From contig JAFYNR010000057.1 of NCBI GenBank assembly GCA_017548045.1, positions 1 to 64,000 on the forward strand: a stretch of DNA of 64,000 nucleotides, given 5' to 3'. The DNA comes from Clostridia bacterium. Its GTDB lineage: Bacteria; Bacillota; Clostridia; Oscillospirales; Acutalibacteraceae. The notes under the pieces are model-generated. The model ran no database searches. It was not told the DNA's origin and saw only the letters and a program-made list of their open reading frames with translations. Positions 6,904-15,577 of the stretch are shown here, one piece after another. Numbering within the stretch: the first letter of the stretch is position 1; each line of letters opens with the position of its first letter. The translations under genes were made by a program, and so were the position numbers.

Positions 6904-9129
6904 TTATTGATTCAAATTTTCAATTTTTTCAAGATTTCCGTAATTTTCTGCCTGCTTAATAATTTTTACCGCATCAAGATAAGGCTTTGCGGCTCTGCGG
7001 TAATCGGAGTTCAGCTTCACAGATGCCTTGATTTTTTTCTTTATATCCGCCTTTTGTGTGCGAAGCGACTGCATTTCTTCTCTTATGCTAGCAATCTTGT
7101 GAGTATCGCCGTTTTCTTTTGCGGTTTTCATCTGCTTCGAAAGTTCAAGCAGACGGGTTTCGGTTTCTTTCTCATCTTCAAACAGAGAGTCGAGAATTTC
7201 CGTGTCAAATTCCTTGATACCGTCAGGGAAGCACTTCAAAGCGGTTTTTCTTGCCTCTTCAATATCCCTTATACGGCTGATAACCGTTTTGCGAAGTTCC
7301 TTTTCTTCTTTTGTGCCGCAGGGCATATCCTTGATATCTGCCATTACGGGAAGGTTGCCGCTTAATGCACCGTTTATACCCTCAGCCGCAACCCTGTGTG
7401 CAAATTCAAGCTCAGCCTTGCCCGACGGTGTGTTGAATCTGCTAAGTTCATCATTGACAAACCTTGCAATTTCAATTTTTTCATTTCTTTCTTTTGCAAG
7501 CCTGAATGCTTCCTTGCCGTTTTTCTTCTCCGCTTTAAGGTTTTGGGGTATCATACCGCAATATTCTTTTGCTTCGTTTATGATTGAAATTCCTTCGGAA
7601 AGCACTTTATCCGAAAGAGTGCCGTTTCCGAAATCCTCAAACATTGCTCTGATTTTCAGCACGCTGACAACGGCCTTCTGCTTCGTTTCGGTGAAATCGT
7701 AGAAGAAATAGGGGATGACGTTCATAAGCGCACCGAAAACAGAAGCAACAATAAGCACGGAGCTTATGTTTATAAAATATCCGCTGTCAAAAAGCACGTC
7801 ATATACGTTTGAGCCGTCGTAGCCCAGACTGATTGCAACCTGCTGATTAAGACCCGACCTTTCATAAATGGCAGGCAACACAAATCCCGTTGCCATGGTG
7901 ATAACGTTGCCGATAAGCCCCACTGCGGCAAACATACCGTCGATTCTCTCGCCCGTTACGTATTGCTGGTAATCTCTTATATCGGCATTTACGCTGGGAG
8001 TCATAAGGTGACCCATTGAGGTTATGAACTGATTTACAAAGGTTATTGCAAGCAGAAGCCAGATAATGTGAGGCGTGCCCGTAAGTCTTACGACGGGAAG
8101 CATTGCAAGTATAAATACAACGCTGAGAAGGTTTGTGAAAATCAATATTTTTTTCTTGCCGTATCGTCGGATAAAGTATGGGGCGATAAGATTTGGCCAG
8201 AATGATGCATTGCCTGCTATGGCTACAATAACCGAATACTGACCGGCAGAGCAAGCCGCCTGATAGTTATACATCCACTGCAGAATATTGTTGAAGGAGC
8301 CTTCAAGGAAGCCTATCCATCCTGCAAGTGAAATAATCCAGAAATATTTGTTTTTCGCCACGGATTTAAGGGCATCACGGAAGCGTATGCTTATGTAGTG
8401 GGATTTTGCCTGAACGATTTTTTCTTCGGTGTTGACGTAAACGATAAGAGAAATGAAGAAACCGACAAGCAGCATGGGCGGATAGAGAATTCTGAAAATT
8501 CTCATATCGAACAGCGTGTTTTCGCCCGTGATAAGCTTTGCAAGCAGAGGAAAAATAATGTTGACTATTGAGGGTGAAAGATTTTCTACAACACATCTTA
8601 CCGAAAGCACGTCTGAACGTTCAATGCTGTTGGGCGAAAGCACGTTGATAAGGCTGTCGTAGGAATCAAGATAGAAGTTATAGAAAAACTGAAAGCCTAC
8701 GTTATAGGCAAGCACAACCGCACATTTTGTGAAAAGGGACATATTCTCATACGGCATCCATATGAAAAGACAGCCCAGAATAACGGTTGGAATACCCATT
8801 GAAATAATATAGGGTCTGTATTTACCCTTCATACTGCGTGTGTTGTCAATCATTCTTGCACGCAGTGCGGTAAGGGGGAAGCCCGAAAGCAGGCTGATTA
8901 TATAGATGATATAAAGTGCGGTAGGGTCAATGCCGATGGTGTTGCCGATAAGGGTGTTGCCCGTTGAAAGCATAAGCTGACCGTAGCAATAGGTGATGAA
9001 TCTTACGCCGATTCCGCCTACCGCAAGTGACGTTATTTCTTTGAAGGACATATATCTGCCTTTGGGCGGTGTTTTCCAGTGGCTTTTGAAATTGCCGACG
9101 GCAGATTTTACTGTTGATGCAATGTTCAT
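6904..9129 (-). CDS. GPH-family sugar:cation symporter with long cytoplasmic C-terminal domain
   Basis: A 741-aa protein. Residues ~25-475 form a 12-helix major-facilitator domain of the glycoside-pentoside-hexuronide (GPH) type; the cytoplasmic loop RARMIDNTRSMKGKYRPYI after helix 2 or 3 is characteristic, and VNADIRDYQQYVTGERIDG matches the second conserved GPH loop. Residues ~478-741 are an extra ~260-aa hydrophilic, charged and mostly helical region (runs such as ETETRLLELSKQMKTAKENG predict a coiled coil) that normal GPH carriers (~450-500 aa) lack; some GPH carriers have EIIA-like tails, but this one shows no such His motif. It starts 11 bases after the GH30 gene and is cotranscribed with it, so it probably imports the GH30 substrate. 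Two shorter paralogues are at 40196 and 50369. Confidence 0.85.
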   Translation of the reverse strand: MNIASTVKSAVGNFKSHWKTPPKGRYMSFKEITSLAVGGIGVRFITYCYGQLMLSTGNTLIGNTIGIDPTALYIIYIISLLSGFPLTALRARMIDNTRSMKGKYRPYIISMGIPTVILGCLFIWMPYENMSLFTKCAVVLAYNVGFQFFYNFYLDSYDSLINVLSPNSIERSDVLSVRCVVENLSPSIVNIIFPLLAKLITGENTLFDMRIFRILYPPMLLVGFFISLIVYVNTEEKIVQAKSHYISIRFRDALKSVAKNKYFWIISLAGWIGFLEGSFNNILQWMYNYQAACSAGQYSVIVAIAGNASFWPNLIAPYFIRRYGKKKILIFTNLLSVVFILAMLPVVRLTGTPHIIWLLLAITFVNQFITSMGHLMTPSVNADIRDYQQYVTGERIDGMFAAVGLIGNVITMATGFVLPAIYERSGLNQQVAISLGYDGSNVYDVLFDSGYFINISSVLIVASVFGALMNVIPYFFYDFTETKQKAVVSVLKIRAMFEDFGNGTLSDKVLSEGISIINEAKEYCGMIPQNLKAEKKNGKEAFRLAKERNEKIEIARFVNDELSRFNTPSGKAELEFAHRVAAEGINGALSGNLPVMADIKDMPCGTKEEKELRKTVISRIRDIEEARKTALKCFPDGIKEFDTEILDSLFEDEKETETRLLELSKQMKTAKENGDTHKIASIREEMQSLRTQKADIKKKIKASVKLNSDYRRAAKPYLDAVKIIKQAENYGNLEKIENLNQ

Positions 9130-9140
9130 TTCATTTCACC

Positions 9141-10490
9141 TCAAAAAACTACTGTTGTAACGGATTGGGGTGTTATTTCAATTTCATTTTCTGCCGTGTA
9201 TTCACGCAGGCTGCTGTCTTTATCCGTGACGGCAACAAGGGCTTTCTTCGGCAGAGTGAAAGATTTTTTGCAGTCTGCGGGGTTGATTATGATAAGAACG
9301 GTTTTACCGTCCTTTTCAAAGCCCAGTGACATAACGTCGCCGTCGTCACTTTCAACTTCAAAGCGCATGGCACCGTAAGGAATGTATTTTGAAAAGTTTC
9401 CCGTAACGTAATAACGCTTGGTTGTTTCAAAACTCTGCTTTTCAAGGTCTATGTAAATCAGACCGTCGCAGTAATCGTAGCGTGAGCAGGCAATCCAGTG
9501 TTGCCACGAGGTGACGTTGAGAATTGAAATATCTTCGTAAATCACCTTTGCGGTTTCAAGTGCGGATACCATACCTGCATCCCTGCCGCCCTTCATATGG
9601 CACCATTCGCTCATTTTAACGGGCACGTCGGGATAGTGTCTGTCCATCCATTTTCTGTATCGGCGAAGAAAAGCGGTTCTGTTGTTGGTAAAGGGCAGGG
9701 GAGAATGAAGAAAATATGAGTGAACGTCAACACTGTCAACACATTCTCTCACATCCCTGTGTCTGAGCATTTCACGGGTGTAGGATTTGTTGAACCAGCG
9801 TATATCTCCGTTTTCAACGCCCGACAGCATAACGCCGTCAAGGCTTTTGCGCTTTCTCATTTCACGGGCAACGCACCGCATAACCTTTCCTGCCTGATAC
9901 GGACTGTAATGGCAGCCCTCCTGACCGCCGTTCCATATCCACAAAGGCTCGTTGACGGGTGAAAGGTATCTGACGGGTAAGCCTTCTTTTACGAAATGCT
10001 CGGTAACGTCAAGAATATATTTTGCAAAAGCACCGTAATTCTTTCTTGAAAGATTTGTTCTGAAAACCTTGCTTTTGTCAAGATGAGCCTTGCCGTTTTT
10101 GGTCAGACGTTCAATGGGAGAATTGACGAAAAGTATGATTTCATCCGCACCGTCTTTTGCCGCCTGCCTCATCATATAAACGGCATTGGCATCCTTCTTA
10201 AAATCATATTCGCCCTTACCGTTTTCAAAGCATTCAGCTCTGCGGTCAGGATCGGAAAAATCGCCTTTGCCTGATTCAACCGAGCCGCCGCCGATATTGT
10301 ATCTGTATGTACGAAGACCTATTCCCTCGGTTTTGCTGTGAAGAAGCTGTGATATTCTGTCACGCACGGGCATACCGCTTTCGGGGTCAGCGTTATCCCA
10401 ACCACCCACAAGCTGTGCCCACCAGGCGCCGCTTGCACCAAAGCCTTCAAAGGTCTGATATCTTTTATTTTTATTTAATATTATTTTCAT
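9141..10490 (-). CDS. glycoside hydrolase family 30, intracellular
   Basis: A 449-aa enzyme. TFEGFGASGAWWAQ at residues 13-26 is the GH30 N-terminal signature; LSPVNEP carries the acid/base Glu181 and VKMSEW the nucleophile Glu295, as in clan A retaining enzymes. A C-terminal beta-sandwich (~370-449) completes the GH30 layout. There is no signal peptide, so cleavage is cytoplasmic. GH30 members hydrolyse beta-1,6-glucan or galactan, glucosylceramide, xylan or fucosides; the subfamily cannot be fixed by eye, although the FGASGAWWAQ form is common in Firmicute beta-1,6-galactanase-like proteins. It is first gene of a two-gene operon with the GPH symporter. AAAGAGG lies eight bases before ATG. 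No promoter is visible in the short gap behind the ferredoxin terminator, so some readthrough is likely. Confidence 0.88.
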   Translation of the reverse strand: MKIILNKNKRYQTFEGFGASGAWWAQLVGGWDNADPESGMPVRDRISQLLHSKTEGIGLRTYRYNIGGGSVESGKGDFSDPDRRAECFENGKGEYDFKKDANAVYMMRQAAKDGADEIILFVNSPIERLTKNGKAHLDKSKVFRTNLSRKNYGAFAKYILDVTEHFVKEGLPVRYLSPVNEPLWIWNGGQEGCHYSPYQAGKVMRCVAREMRKRKSLDGVMLSGVENGDIRWFNKSYTREMLRHRDVRECVDSVDVHSYFLHSPLPFTNNRTAFLRRYRKWMDRHYPDVPVKMSEWCHMKGGRDAGMVSALETAKVIYEDISILNVTSWQHWIACSRYDYCDGLIYIDLEKQSFETTKRYYVTGNFSKYIPYGAMRFEVESDDGDVMSLGFEKDGKTVLIIINPADCKKSFTLPKKALVAVTDKDSSLREYTAENEIEITPQSVTTVVF

Positions 10491-10506
10491 TTTTATTTCC
10501 TCTTTA

Positions 10507-10546
10507 AGAAAAAACCGCTCCCCAACGAGAATCGCGGGGAGCGGTT
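10507..10546 (-). terminator. intrinsic terminator of the ferredoxin gene
   Basis: AACCGCTCCCC (10513-10523) and GGGGAGCGGTT (10536-10546) form an 11-bp GC-rich stem; the A tract at 10508-10514 gives the U tract on the minus strand. Confidence 0.88.
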
Positions 10547-10562
10547 ATGTTCCAAGTTTTGA

Positions 10563-10733
10563 TTATTCAGCCTTGGGTGCTTCAACGGGGCAAGCGTCAG
10601 CGCAAGCGCCGCACTCGATGCAAGCGTCAGCATCGATAACATACTTGCCATCGCCTTCGGAGATAGCTTCAACGGGGCATTCTGCTGCACATGCGCCGCA
10701 GGAGATGCAATCGTCATTGATGATGTATGCCAT
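10563..10733 (-). CDS. 2[4Fe-4S] clostridial-type ferredoxin
   Basis: A 56-aa acidic protein with two CxxCxxCxxxCP clusters: CISCGACAAECP (Cys9 to Cys19) and CIECGACADACP (Cys38 to Cys48), in the pseudo-symmetric arrangement of clostridial ferredoxins. It is a low-potential cytoplasmic electron carrier, likely for pyruvate:ferredoxin oxidoreductase, hydrogenase or Rnf-type reactions (family knowledge). The start MAYIINDD at 10733 is supported by AAGGAGGAAGA upstream; a longer frame to 10778 begins before that site and is rejected. Single-gene transcript with its own promoter and terminator. Codon use is strongly biased, as in highly expressed genes. Confidence 0.95.
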   Translation of the reverse strand: MAYIINDDCISCGACAAECPVEAISEGDGKYVIDADACIECGACADACPVEAPKAE

Positions 10734-10766
10734 AGTGATCTTCCTCCTTAACTTTTTTTCAAGAAC

Positions 10767-10794
10767 ATTGTAACACATTATACGAAAAATGCAA
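10767..10794 (-). promoter_or_regulatory. promoter of the ferredoxin gene
   Basis: Minus strand: TTGCAT (10794-10789), 16-bp spacer, TACAAT (10772-10767), 34 bases before the start codon. A TATAAT is also present in the spacer. Confidence 0.6.
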
Positions 10795-10811
10795 GAGGTT
10801 TTTGATGTAAA

Positions 10812-11678
10812 TTATCCTTCTATATCCTTCAAAGCCTCAATTTCTTCCTTAGCGACCTTGATTCTTGCATCTTTTACGAGTTTTACTTCTTTTCTGTCGA
10901 AAACCTTGGGCTGAGCATCGGGATTATTGTGAAGCTGAACCTTGAGCTTGCCCGTAAGAAGGCTGAAATCCGTAACCGTACCTGCACCTTCATTTGTTTC
11001 AACAATGGCACCGGGCTTGGGTGTGATTTTAAGCAGATGCTCATAAGCGTTCTGCTCGTATTTGAGGCAGCACATAAGTCTGCCGCAGGCACCGCTGATT
11101 TTGGTGGGATTAAGGGAAAGACCCTGTTCCTTAGCCATTTTGATTGAAACGGGCTGAAATTCGCCAAGGAAGCTGCTGCAGCAGAAGGGTCTGCCGCAAA
11201 TGCCCAGACCGCCCAGCATTTTTGATTCATCTCTTACCCCGATCTGACGAAGCTCGATTCTTGTTTTGAAAACGCCTGCAAGATCCTTTACAAGCTCTCT
11301 GAAGTCAACTCTGCCGTCTGCGGTGAAGTAGAAAAGAACCTTTCCGCCGTCGAAGGTGTATTCAACGTCCACAAGCTTCATATCAAGGCCGTGATTTGCA
11401 ATTTTCTGCTGACAGATTGCGAAGGCATCCTTCTCCTTGGCTTTGTTGGCAAGGAACTGCTCGATATCCTTTTCGTCGGCAATTCTGATAAGCTTTTTGA
11501 GGGGCTTTACAATCTGCTCGTCGTCTATTTCTCTGTTATCCATTGCAACCTCGCCGCATTCAACGCCGCGCACGGTTTCAACGATAACTCTGTTTCCTTT
11601 CTTCAGAACGTGTCCGTCGGGGTCAAAGTAGTAAACCTTGCCTACTTCCTTAAAACGGACACCGATAACCTCTGCCAT
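10812..11678 (-). CDS. ricT: PSP1-domain protein RicT (YaaT)
   Basis: A 288-aa protein. The PSP1 domain ends in the cysteine-rich block GLGICGRPFCCSSFLGEF...GACGRLMCCLKYE (about 158-212), which in Bacillus binds [4Fe-4S] clusters as part of the RicAFT (Y) complex that stimulates RNase Y and phosphorelay functions. N-terminal EVIGVRFKEVGKVYYFDP and TVRGVECGEV are typical. It is the last gene of a seven-gene operon, directly after holB (22-base gap), the same neighbour as in Bacillus. RBS GGAGG lies nine bases upstream of ATG. No clear intrinsic terminator follows before the ferredoxin promoter. Confidence 0.93.
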   Translation of the reverse strand: MAEVIGVRFKEVGKVYYFDPDGHVLKKGNRVIVETVRGVECGEVAMDNREIDDEQIVKPLKKLIRIADEKDIEQFLANKAKEKDAFAICQQKIANHGLDMKLVDVEYTFDGGKVLFYFTADGRVDFRELVKDLAGVFKTRIELRQIGVRDESKMLGGLGICGRPFCCSSFLGEFQPVSIKMAKEQGLSLNPTKISGACGRLMCCLKYEQNAYEHLLKITPKPGAIVETNEGAGTVTDFSLLTGKLKVQLHNNPDAQPKVFDRKEVKLVKDARIKVAKEEIEALKDIEG

Positions 11679-11700
11679 ATATTTAAACCTCCATATAATT

Positions 11701-12579
11701 TTATGTTGTTGCGGCTTTGCGGAGCTTTGTGCAAAGCGCGGTTACCATAAGATTATGGTTAGCATTAAGCTGAATTGATTTCATAAGCTCTTCCGTGCAG
11801 TCGATGAGAGAAAGCAGTGCACGGCGGCTGAGCCTCGGAGCAAGCTCATCGGGGATTGTGCCGAATTCGTTTTCTTCGCCGGCGGAGTATTTTATTCTCA
11901 GCGCGCAGGCAAATATCTCCTGAATAACGGGAAGCGCCGCCTTGAGCAGCTTCTGGTCTTTTTCGAAAACCGATGCCGCCTTTACGATTTCCAGATGATT
12001 AAGGGCGATAACCGCCTTTGCCACAGCCGAAGCGGCTTCGATTACCCTTTCCCGAGGCAGAGCGTCGCTTTCGGAAGCATATGCCTGACCCAGATTATAC
12101 ACGGCAGAACGTGAAAGCACGGTGGGGAGAAAGCCGGATTTTGAAGAACAAAGCAGAATGAAATTCACGTATGCGGGAGGTTCTTCAAGAATTTTGAGAA
12201 TTGCGTTCTGGCCTTCAACACCCATAGTGTGAGAATTTTCAAGGATAAACACTTTTCTGTCGGCTTCGTTGGGGACTATGTATGCCTTGCTTCTGATATC
12301 GCGGACATATTCAACCTTGAATGCCTTGGGCTTATCCTCAACTGTGTATAAAAGAATATCCGCATGGGAGTCGGCATCAGCCTTTTTACAGTCTGAGCAA
12401 ACGCCGCAGGGCACCGTACCGCCGGATGAGCAGACAAGGGCGGCAGCAATTTTTTTTGCAAGCGTCATTCTGTCGTCAACACTGCCGCCTTCAAGAATTG
12501 CGGCGTGAGGAAATCTTTTTGAATGAAGGGCTGCGGATATGGATTTTTCGAGGGGATTGTTTAAATCAAAAGTATTCAT
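11701..12579 (-). CDS. holB: DNA polymerase III subunit delta'
   Basis: A 292-aa clamp-loader subunit. It has PCGVCSDCKKADADSHADI (zinc-binding cysteines typical of gamma/delta' subunits), KVFILENSHTMGVEGQNAILKILEEPP (Walker B/SRC-like region of clamp loaders) and LLCSSKSGFLPTVLSRS. The N-terminal Walker A is degenerate, as expected for delta'. Start: the ATG at 12579 begins two bases after the darA stop (tgaTATG), implying translational coupling; the longer frame to a TTG at 12609 lies within darA and is less likely. The darA-holB-ricT order matches the Bacillus yaaQ-(yaaR)-holB-yaaT block, with yaaR missing here. Confidence 0.93.
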   Translation of the reverse strand: MNTFDLNNPLEKSISAALHSKRFPHAAILEGGSVDDRMTLAKKIAAALVCSSGGTVPCGVCSDCKKADADSHADILLYTVEDKPKAFKVEYVRDIRSKAYIVPNEADRKVFILENSHTMGVEGQNAILKILEEPPAYVNFILLCSSKSGFLPTVLSRSAVYNLGQAYASESDALPRERVIEAASAVAKAVIALNHLEIVKAASVFEKDQKLLKAALPVIQEIFACALRIKYSAGEENEFGTIPDELAPRLSRRALLSLIDCTEELMKSIQLNANHNLMVTALCTKLRKAATT

Positions 12580-12580
12580 A

Positions 12581-12904
12581 TCAAAGCTTAATAAAACGGT
12601 CAACGTCAATCACAAAAACGGTTGCACCGCCGACGGTAACTTCAACGGCTCTTGAAATGAAGCCCTCTGCTATAAATGAGGGTGAGGGAGTAACCATCTG
12701 TGTACGCTTGCGTGAAAATTCGCTGATAATGCTTATAACGTCGTCAACCTTTTCATCCTCTGTACCGATGAGCAGAGTTGAATTGCCTGCCTTGAGGAAG
12801 CCGCCCGAGGTTGCCAGCTTTGTAACACCGTAGCCGTTGTGGGTAAGCTCGCTGAGTACGCTTGCTGAATCGTCGTTGTTGATAATCGCAACTATAAGCT
12901 TCAT
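12581..12904 (-). CDS. darA: cyclic di-AMP receptor, PII-like (DarA/PstA/YaaQ)
   Basis: A 107-aa protein that matches the family length and motifs: MKLIVAIINNDD, the T-loop entry VTKLATSGGFLKAGNSTLLIG, and EDEKVDDVISII. It forms a PII-like trimer that binds c-di-AMP in Firmicutes; its downstream target is not settled. It shows that this organism uses c-di-AMP signalling (inference from family). GGAGAAA RBS precedes ATG. It lies between the QueG-like reductase and holB, with a 1-base gap to the holB start. Confidence 0.95.
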   Translation of the reverse strand: MKLIVAIINNDDSASVLSELTHNGYGVTKLATSGGFLKAGNSTLLIGTEDEKVDDVISIISEFSRKRTQMVTPSPSFIAEGFISRAVEVTVGGATVFVIDVDRFIKL

Positions 12905-12917
12905 AGTTTTTCTCCTT

Positions 12918-13709
12918 TCACCTTTTGTGCAGTGATATATTTCTTTCTATCGTTTTTCTTCCCCGCCACTCGTAGGCTCTGTTTTCGAGGGTACAGCCCT
13001 CATCAACAAAGGGTATGGGGGAAGAAATGAATTCCTCAACGGATGTGACTGCGGCGTTTTTATTCATAGGGCAGATATCCTGGCAGATATCACAGCCCCA
13101 TACACAGCCGCAATCCTTCATAAGCCTTAGTTCTTCTTCGGTGAGATCACCCTTTTTCTGAGTGATTTCCGAAAGGCACAAGGCTCTGTCAAAGCCTGCG
13201 TAGGTCAATGCTCCCGACGGGCATTTTTCAATGCATTTTTTACAGCCGATGCAGTATTTTTCGGTAACGTCCTCAACCTTAATTTCAAGGGAGGTTACGA
13301 TTTCGCCTATAAATACGTATGAACCGTATTCCTCTGTTATGAGCAGAGTGTTGAGCCCTCTCGCACCCAGACCTGCCTTGCAGGCGGCGCTGACCTCGGG
13401 GACAGGTGAATTATCCGCAAAGGCAACGAATTCTTCGTCGGGATAAAGATTTTTAAGCTTTTCTGCGGCACGGTTCAGTCTGCCGAGCACCACGGTGTGA
13501 TAATCCGTCACAACCGCATATTTTGAAATATTGATATTTTTGTAGTTTTCTTTTTCGAGGAGATAAGGAAAGCAAACGGCAATAACCGACTTCGGATTTT
13601 CGGGCAGACGGCTTTTTGCTCTGCAATCAATAAGCCCCTCTTTTATTTTATCAAACGGACAAACTCCCCACAAGGGTGAAATTTCATCCATTATTTTTTT
13701 TATATTCAA
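12918..13709 (-). CDS. QueG-like epoxyqueuosine reductase family protein, short form
   Basis: A 263-aa iron-sulfur protein. It has CIGCKKCIEKCPSGAL (about 157-172) and CGCVWGCDICQDICPMNK (about 201-218), the double [4Fe-4S] arrangement of QueG. KSVIAVCFPYL, VTDYHTVVLGRL and DNSPVPEVSAACKAGLG, which resembles the QueG cobalamin-domain signature (DTGPVLE..), also fit. It is ~100 residues shorter than canonical QueG and lacks the C-terminal HEAT repeats, so it may be a clostridial QueG or an unassigned paralogue. Start: the TTG at 13709 has GGGGTGA (the previous gene's end) a few bases upstream; a longer frame to 13739 lies inside the upstream gene. Four-base gap to the AEC gene. Confidence 0.75.
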   Translation of the reverse strand: MNIKKIMDEISPLWGVCPFDKIKEGLIDCRAKSRLPENPKSVIAVCFPYLLEKENYKNINISKYAVVTDYHTVVLGRLNRAAEKLKNLYPDEEFVAFADNSPVPEVSAACKAGLGARGLNTLLITEEYGSYVFIGEIVTSLEIKVEDVTEKYCIGCKKCIEKCPSGALTYAGFDRALCLSEITQKKGDLTEEELRLMKDCGCVWGCDICQDICPMNKNAAVTSVEEFISSPIPFVDEGCTLENRAYEWRGRKTIERNISLHKR

Positions 13710-13713
13710 TCTG

Positions 13714-14652
13714 TCACCCCACGGCCTGCGCCAATGCAATCATAACGGGCAGGGTAATTATTGAAATAAAGCTGACCACCGCAACAGTCTGTGAAGCAAG
13801 ACCTGTATTGCGGTCATATTTTGCGGCAAACATAACGGTGTTGTTTGCAGTGGGAGCACCTGCCGAAATTGAAAGCGCCACAAGAAGGGAGCCAGTAATG
13901 CCTGCAAATTTGAACGCGGTTATGAGAAGAAGAGGCAGAATGATAAGCTTCACGAGTGCAACGGCAAAAATACGCCAGTTTCTGAATATACTCTTAAAAT
14001 CTGTGTTGGCAATATACGTGCCGAAAATAAGCATTGCAACGGGGGTGTTAAGGCTTGCAATATATCCCAGAGGTTTTGAAACTATTTCGGGAAGCTTTAC
14101 GGAAAGCAGGAAAAGGGGAAGCCCGATTATAACCGAGATAACTCCGGGGTTAAGAATAAGCTTTTTGAAGTCAAACTTAACTTTTTCGCCGCCCTTTGTG
14201 ATGGTGTAAATTCCGTGGGTAAAGCTGAAAACCTGGAAGGATATAATTACGGCGGAGCAGTAAAATACACCTTCACTGCCGAGTACCGCACCTGCAAGGG
14301 GCAATGCCATATAACCGCAGTTGCCGTATGCACACGAATACTTGTAAATACAGCTTTTGTCTATGGGGCTGCGATTAAACACAACGGCGGATATTCCTGC
14401 TGAAACAATGTGCAGAATAAAGCCGCAGCCCATTGCAATAAAGAGGCTTTTAGCTGTTTCGGGGTTGTATTCAAGCGAAAGGAAGCTTTCAACAATAACC
14501 GCAGGTGTAATTATATAGAAAAGCAGATCCGTGCAGCTTTTTGCAACCTTTTCGGTGTATATTCCCGCTTTATCCGCTATTGCGCCGACGGCAACGAGAA
14601 TATACAGAATTGCAACCTGTTCACTTGCAATAAGAACGTTCTGAAAAAACAT
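13714..14652 (-). CDS. AEC family (auxin efflux carrier-type) transporter
   Basis: A 312-aa polytopic membrane protein with about ten helices in two halves, as in the AEC/BART superfamily. Typical features are DLLFYIITPAVIVESFL in the first half, ANTDF in the centre, and SAGAPTANNTVMFA near the C terminus, corresponding to the substrate-binding crossover. Bacterial AEC members export or import organic anions such as malate or malonate, or amino-acid-like compounds. Its place in the operon of citrate synthase suggests a carboxylate substrate (inference). GAAGGA RBS before ATG. It precedes the QueG-like gene by four bases. Confidence 0.85.
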   Translation of the reverse strand: MFFQNVLIASEQVAILYILVAVGAIADKAGIYTEKVAKSCTDLLFYIITPAVIVESFLSLEYNPETAKSLFIAMGCGFILHIVSAGISAVVFNRSPIDKSCIYKYSCAYGNCGYMALPLAGAVLGSEGVFYCSAVIISFQVFSFTHGIYTITKGGEKVKFDFKKLILNPGVISVIIGLPLFLLSVKLPEIVSKPLGYIASLNTPVAMLIFGTYIANTDFKSIFRNWRIFAVALVKLIILPLLLITAFKFAGITGSLLVALSISAGAPTANNTVMFAAKYDRNTGLASQTVAVVSFISIITLPVMIALAQAVG

Positions 14653-14657
14653 AAATA

Positions 14658-15563
14658 TTATCCTTCAACAGTTGATTCAACGGGAGTTTTGTTTTTCTCT
14701 GCTCTGTCCGTAAGTCTTGTGAACACAACTGAGCAGATGAAAAGGGCTGTACCCAAATCGCAGAATTCGGCAGATGAGTGCTCGTAAAGGAGAAAATCAT
14801 TGCCTGTTACCGTTACGATAAGTCTGGGCACAAAGCAGATAAGTGCAAGCAGTGCGGCGGGAAGACCGTAGCCTGCCAGCTTCCACTCGCAGTTTTTATC
14901 GCTTATCTGTGAATTGACCTGAGCGAAGGCCATAAAGAACATAATCAGAAATGCAAGCATAAGAAGCTCGAAGGTAAGGTCTGAAACACGCTGATAACTT
15001 ATTGTGCGTGTGAAACGGTATGCCATTCTGACTATGCACCAGATTACGGGTGAGAGGCAGATTACTCTGTGCTCAGAGCCGTTGGTTTTGCCCGTAAGGT
15101 AAACAAGACCCAGAGAGAGAAAGAAAATAGCGGAAATAACCGCAAGCAGTGCCTCTGCACCGAAAAGAAGTTTTTCGGTGTTGAACGAAACGGCGCCTGT
15201 GTAGTTGTATTCAACAATGGATGAGCCGTCGTTCATTACGGCACCTGCCTTTGCAAGACCGTCGCTGAAAACTGTGGCTGCCGTCAGCAGAGAAATTATG
15301 CCCTGCACGGGACGCTTTACCGTGTCGCGGTTAAAATCAAGCTTTTTTCTTTTTGAAATACCCAGTGCGATGAACACAATAACCGAAGCGGCAATCAAGC
15401 CGTAAAGCAAATAAACGCTCAGGTCGTTTGAAGAGTAAAATCCGGTTCCGCCTTCAAGAACGGTGAAAAACTGAATCGTTCTGAGAGGGAGAGTGATTAC
15501 AGCGGCGACTGCAAAAATAATTGCACCCAATCCGAAGCCGCTTTTAACGGAAAAGTTTTTCAT
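14658..15563 (-). CDS. integral membrane protein of unknown function
   Basis: A 301-aa protein with about eight predicted membrane helices separated by short loops (for example LGAIIFAVAAVITLPL, VYLLYGLIAASVIVFIAL, LLMLAFLIMFFMAFA, LPAALLALICFVPRLIV). I recognise no catalytic or transport motif and cannot assign a family. It is second in the gltA operon, 14 bases after gltA and five before the AEC carrier, so it may be an accessory membrane component, but that is only positional evidence. Confidence 0.7.
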   Translation of the reverse strand: MKNFSVKSGFGLGAIIFAVAAVITLPLRTIQFFTVLEGGTGFYSSNDLSVYLLYGLIAASVIVFIALGISKRKKLDFNRDTVKRPVQGIISLLTAATVFSDGLAKAGAVMNDGSSIVEYNYTGAVSFNTEKLLFGAEALLAVISAIFFLSLGLVYLTGKTNGSEHRVICLSPVIWCIVRMAYRFTRTISYQRVSDLTFELLMLAFLIMFFMAFAQVNSQISDKNCEWKLAGYGLPAALLALICFVPRLIVTVTGNDFLLYEHSSAEFCDLGTALFICSVVFTRLTDRAEKNKTPVESTVEG

Positions 15564-15577
15564 TGTCCTGTTACCTC

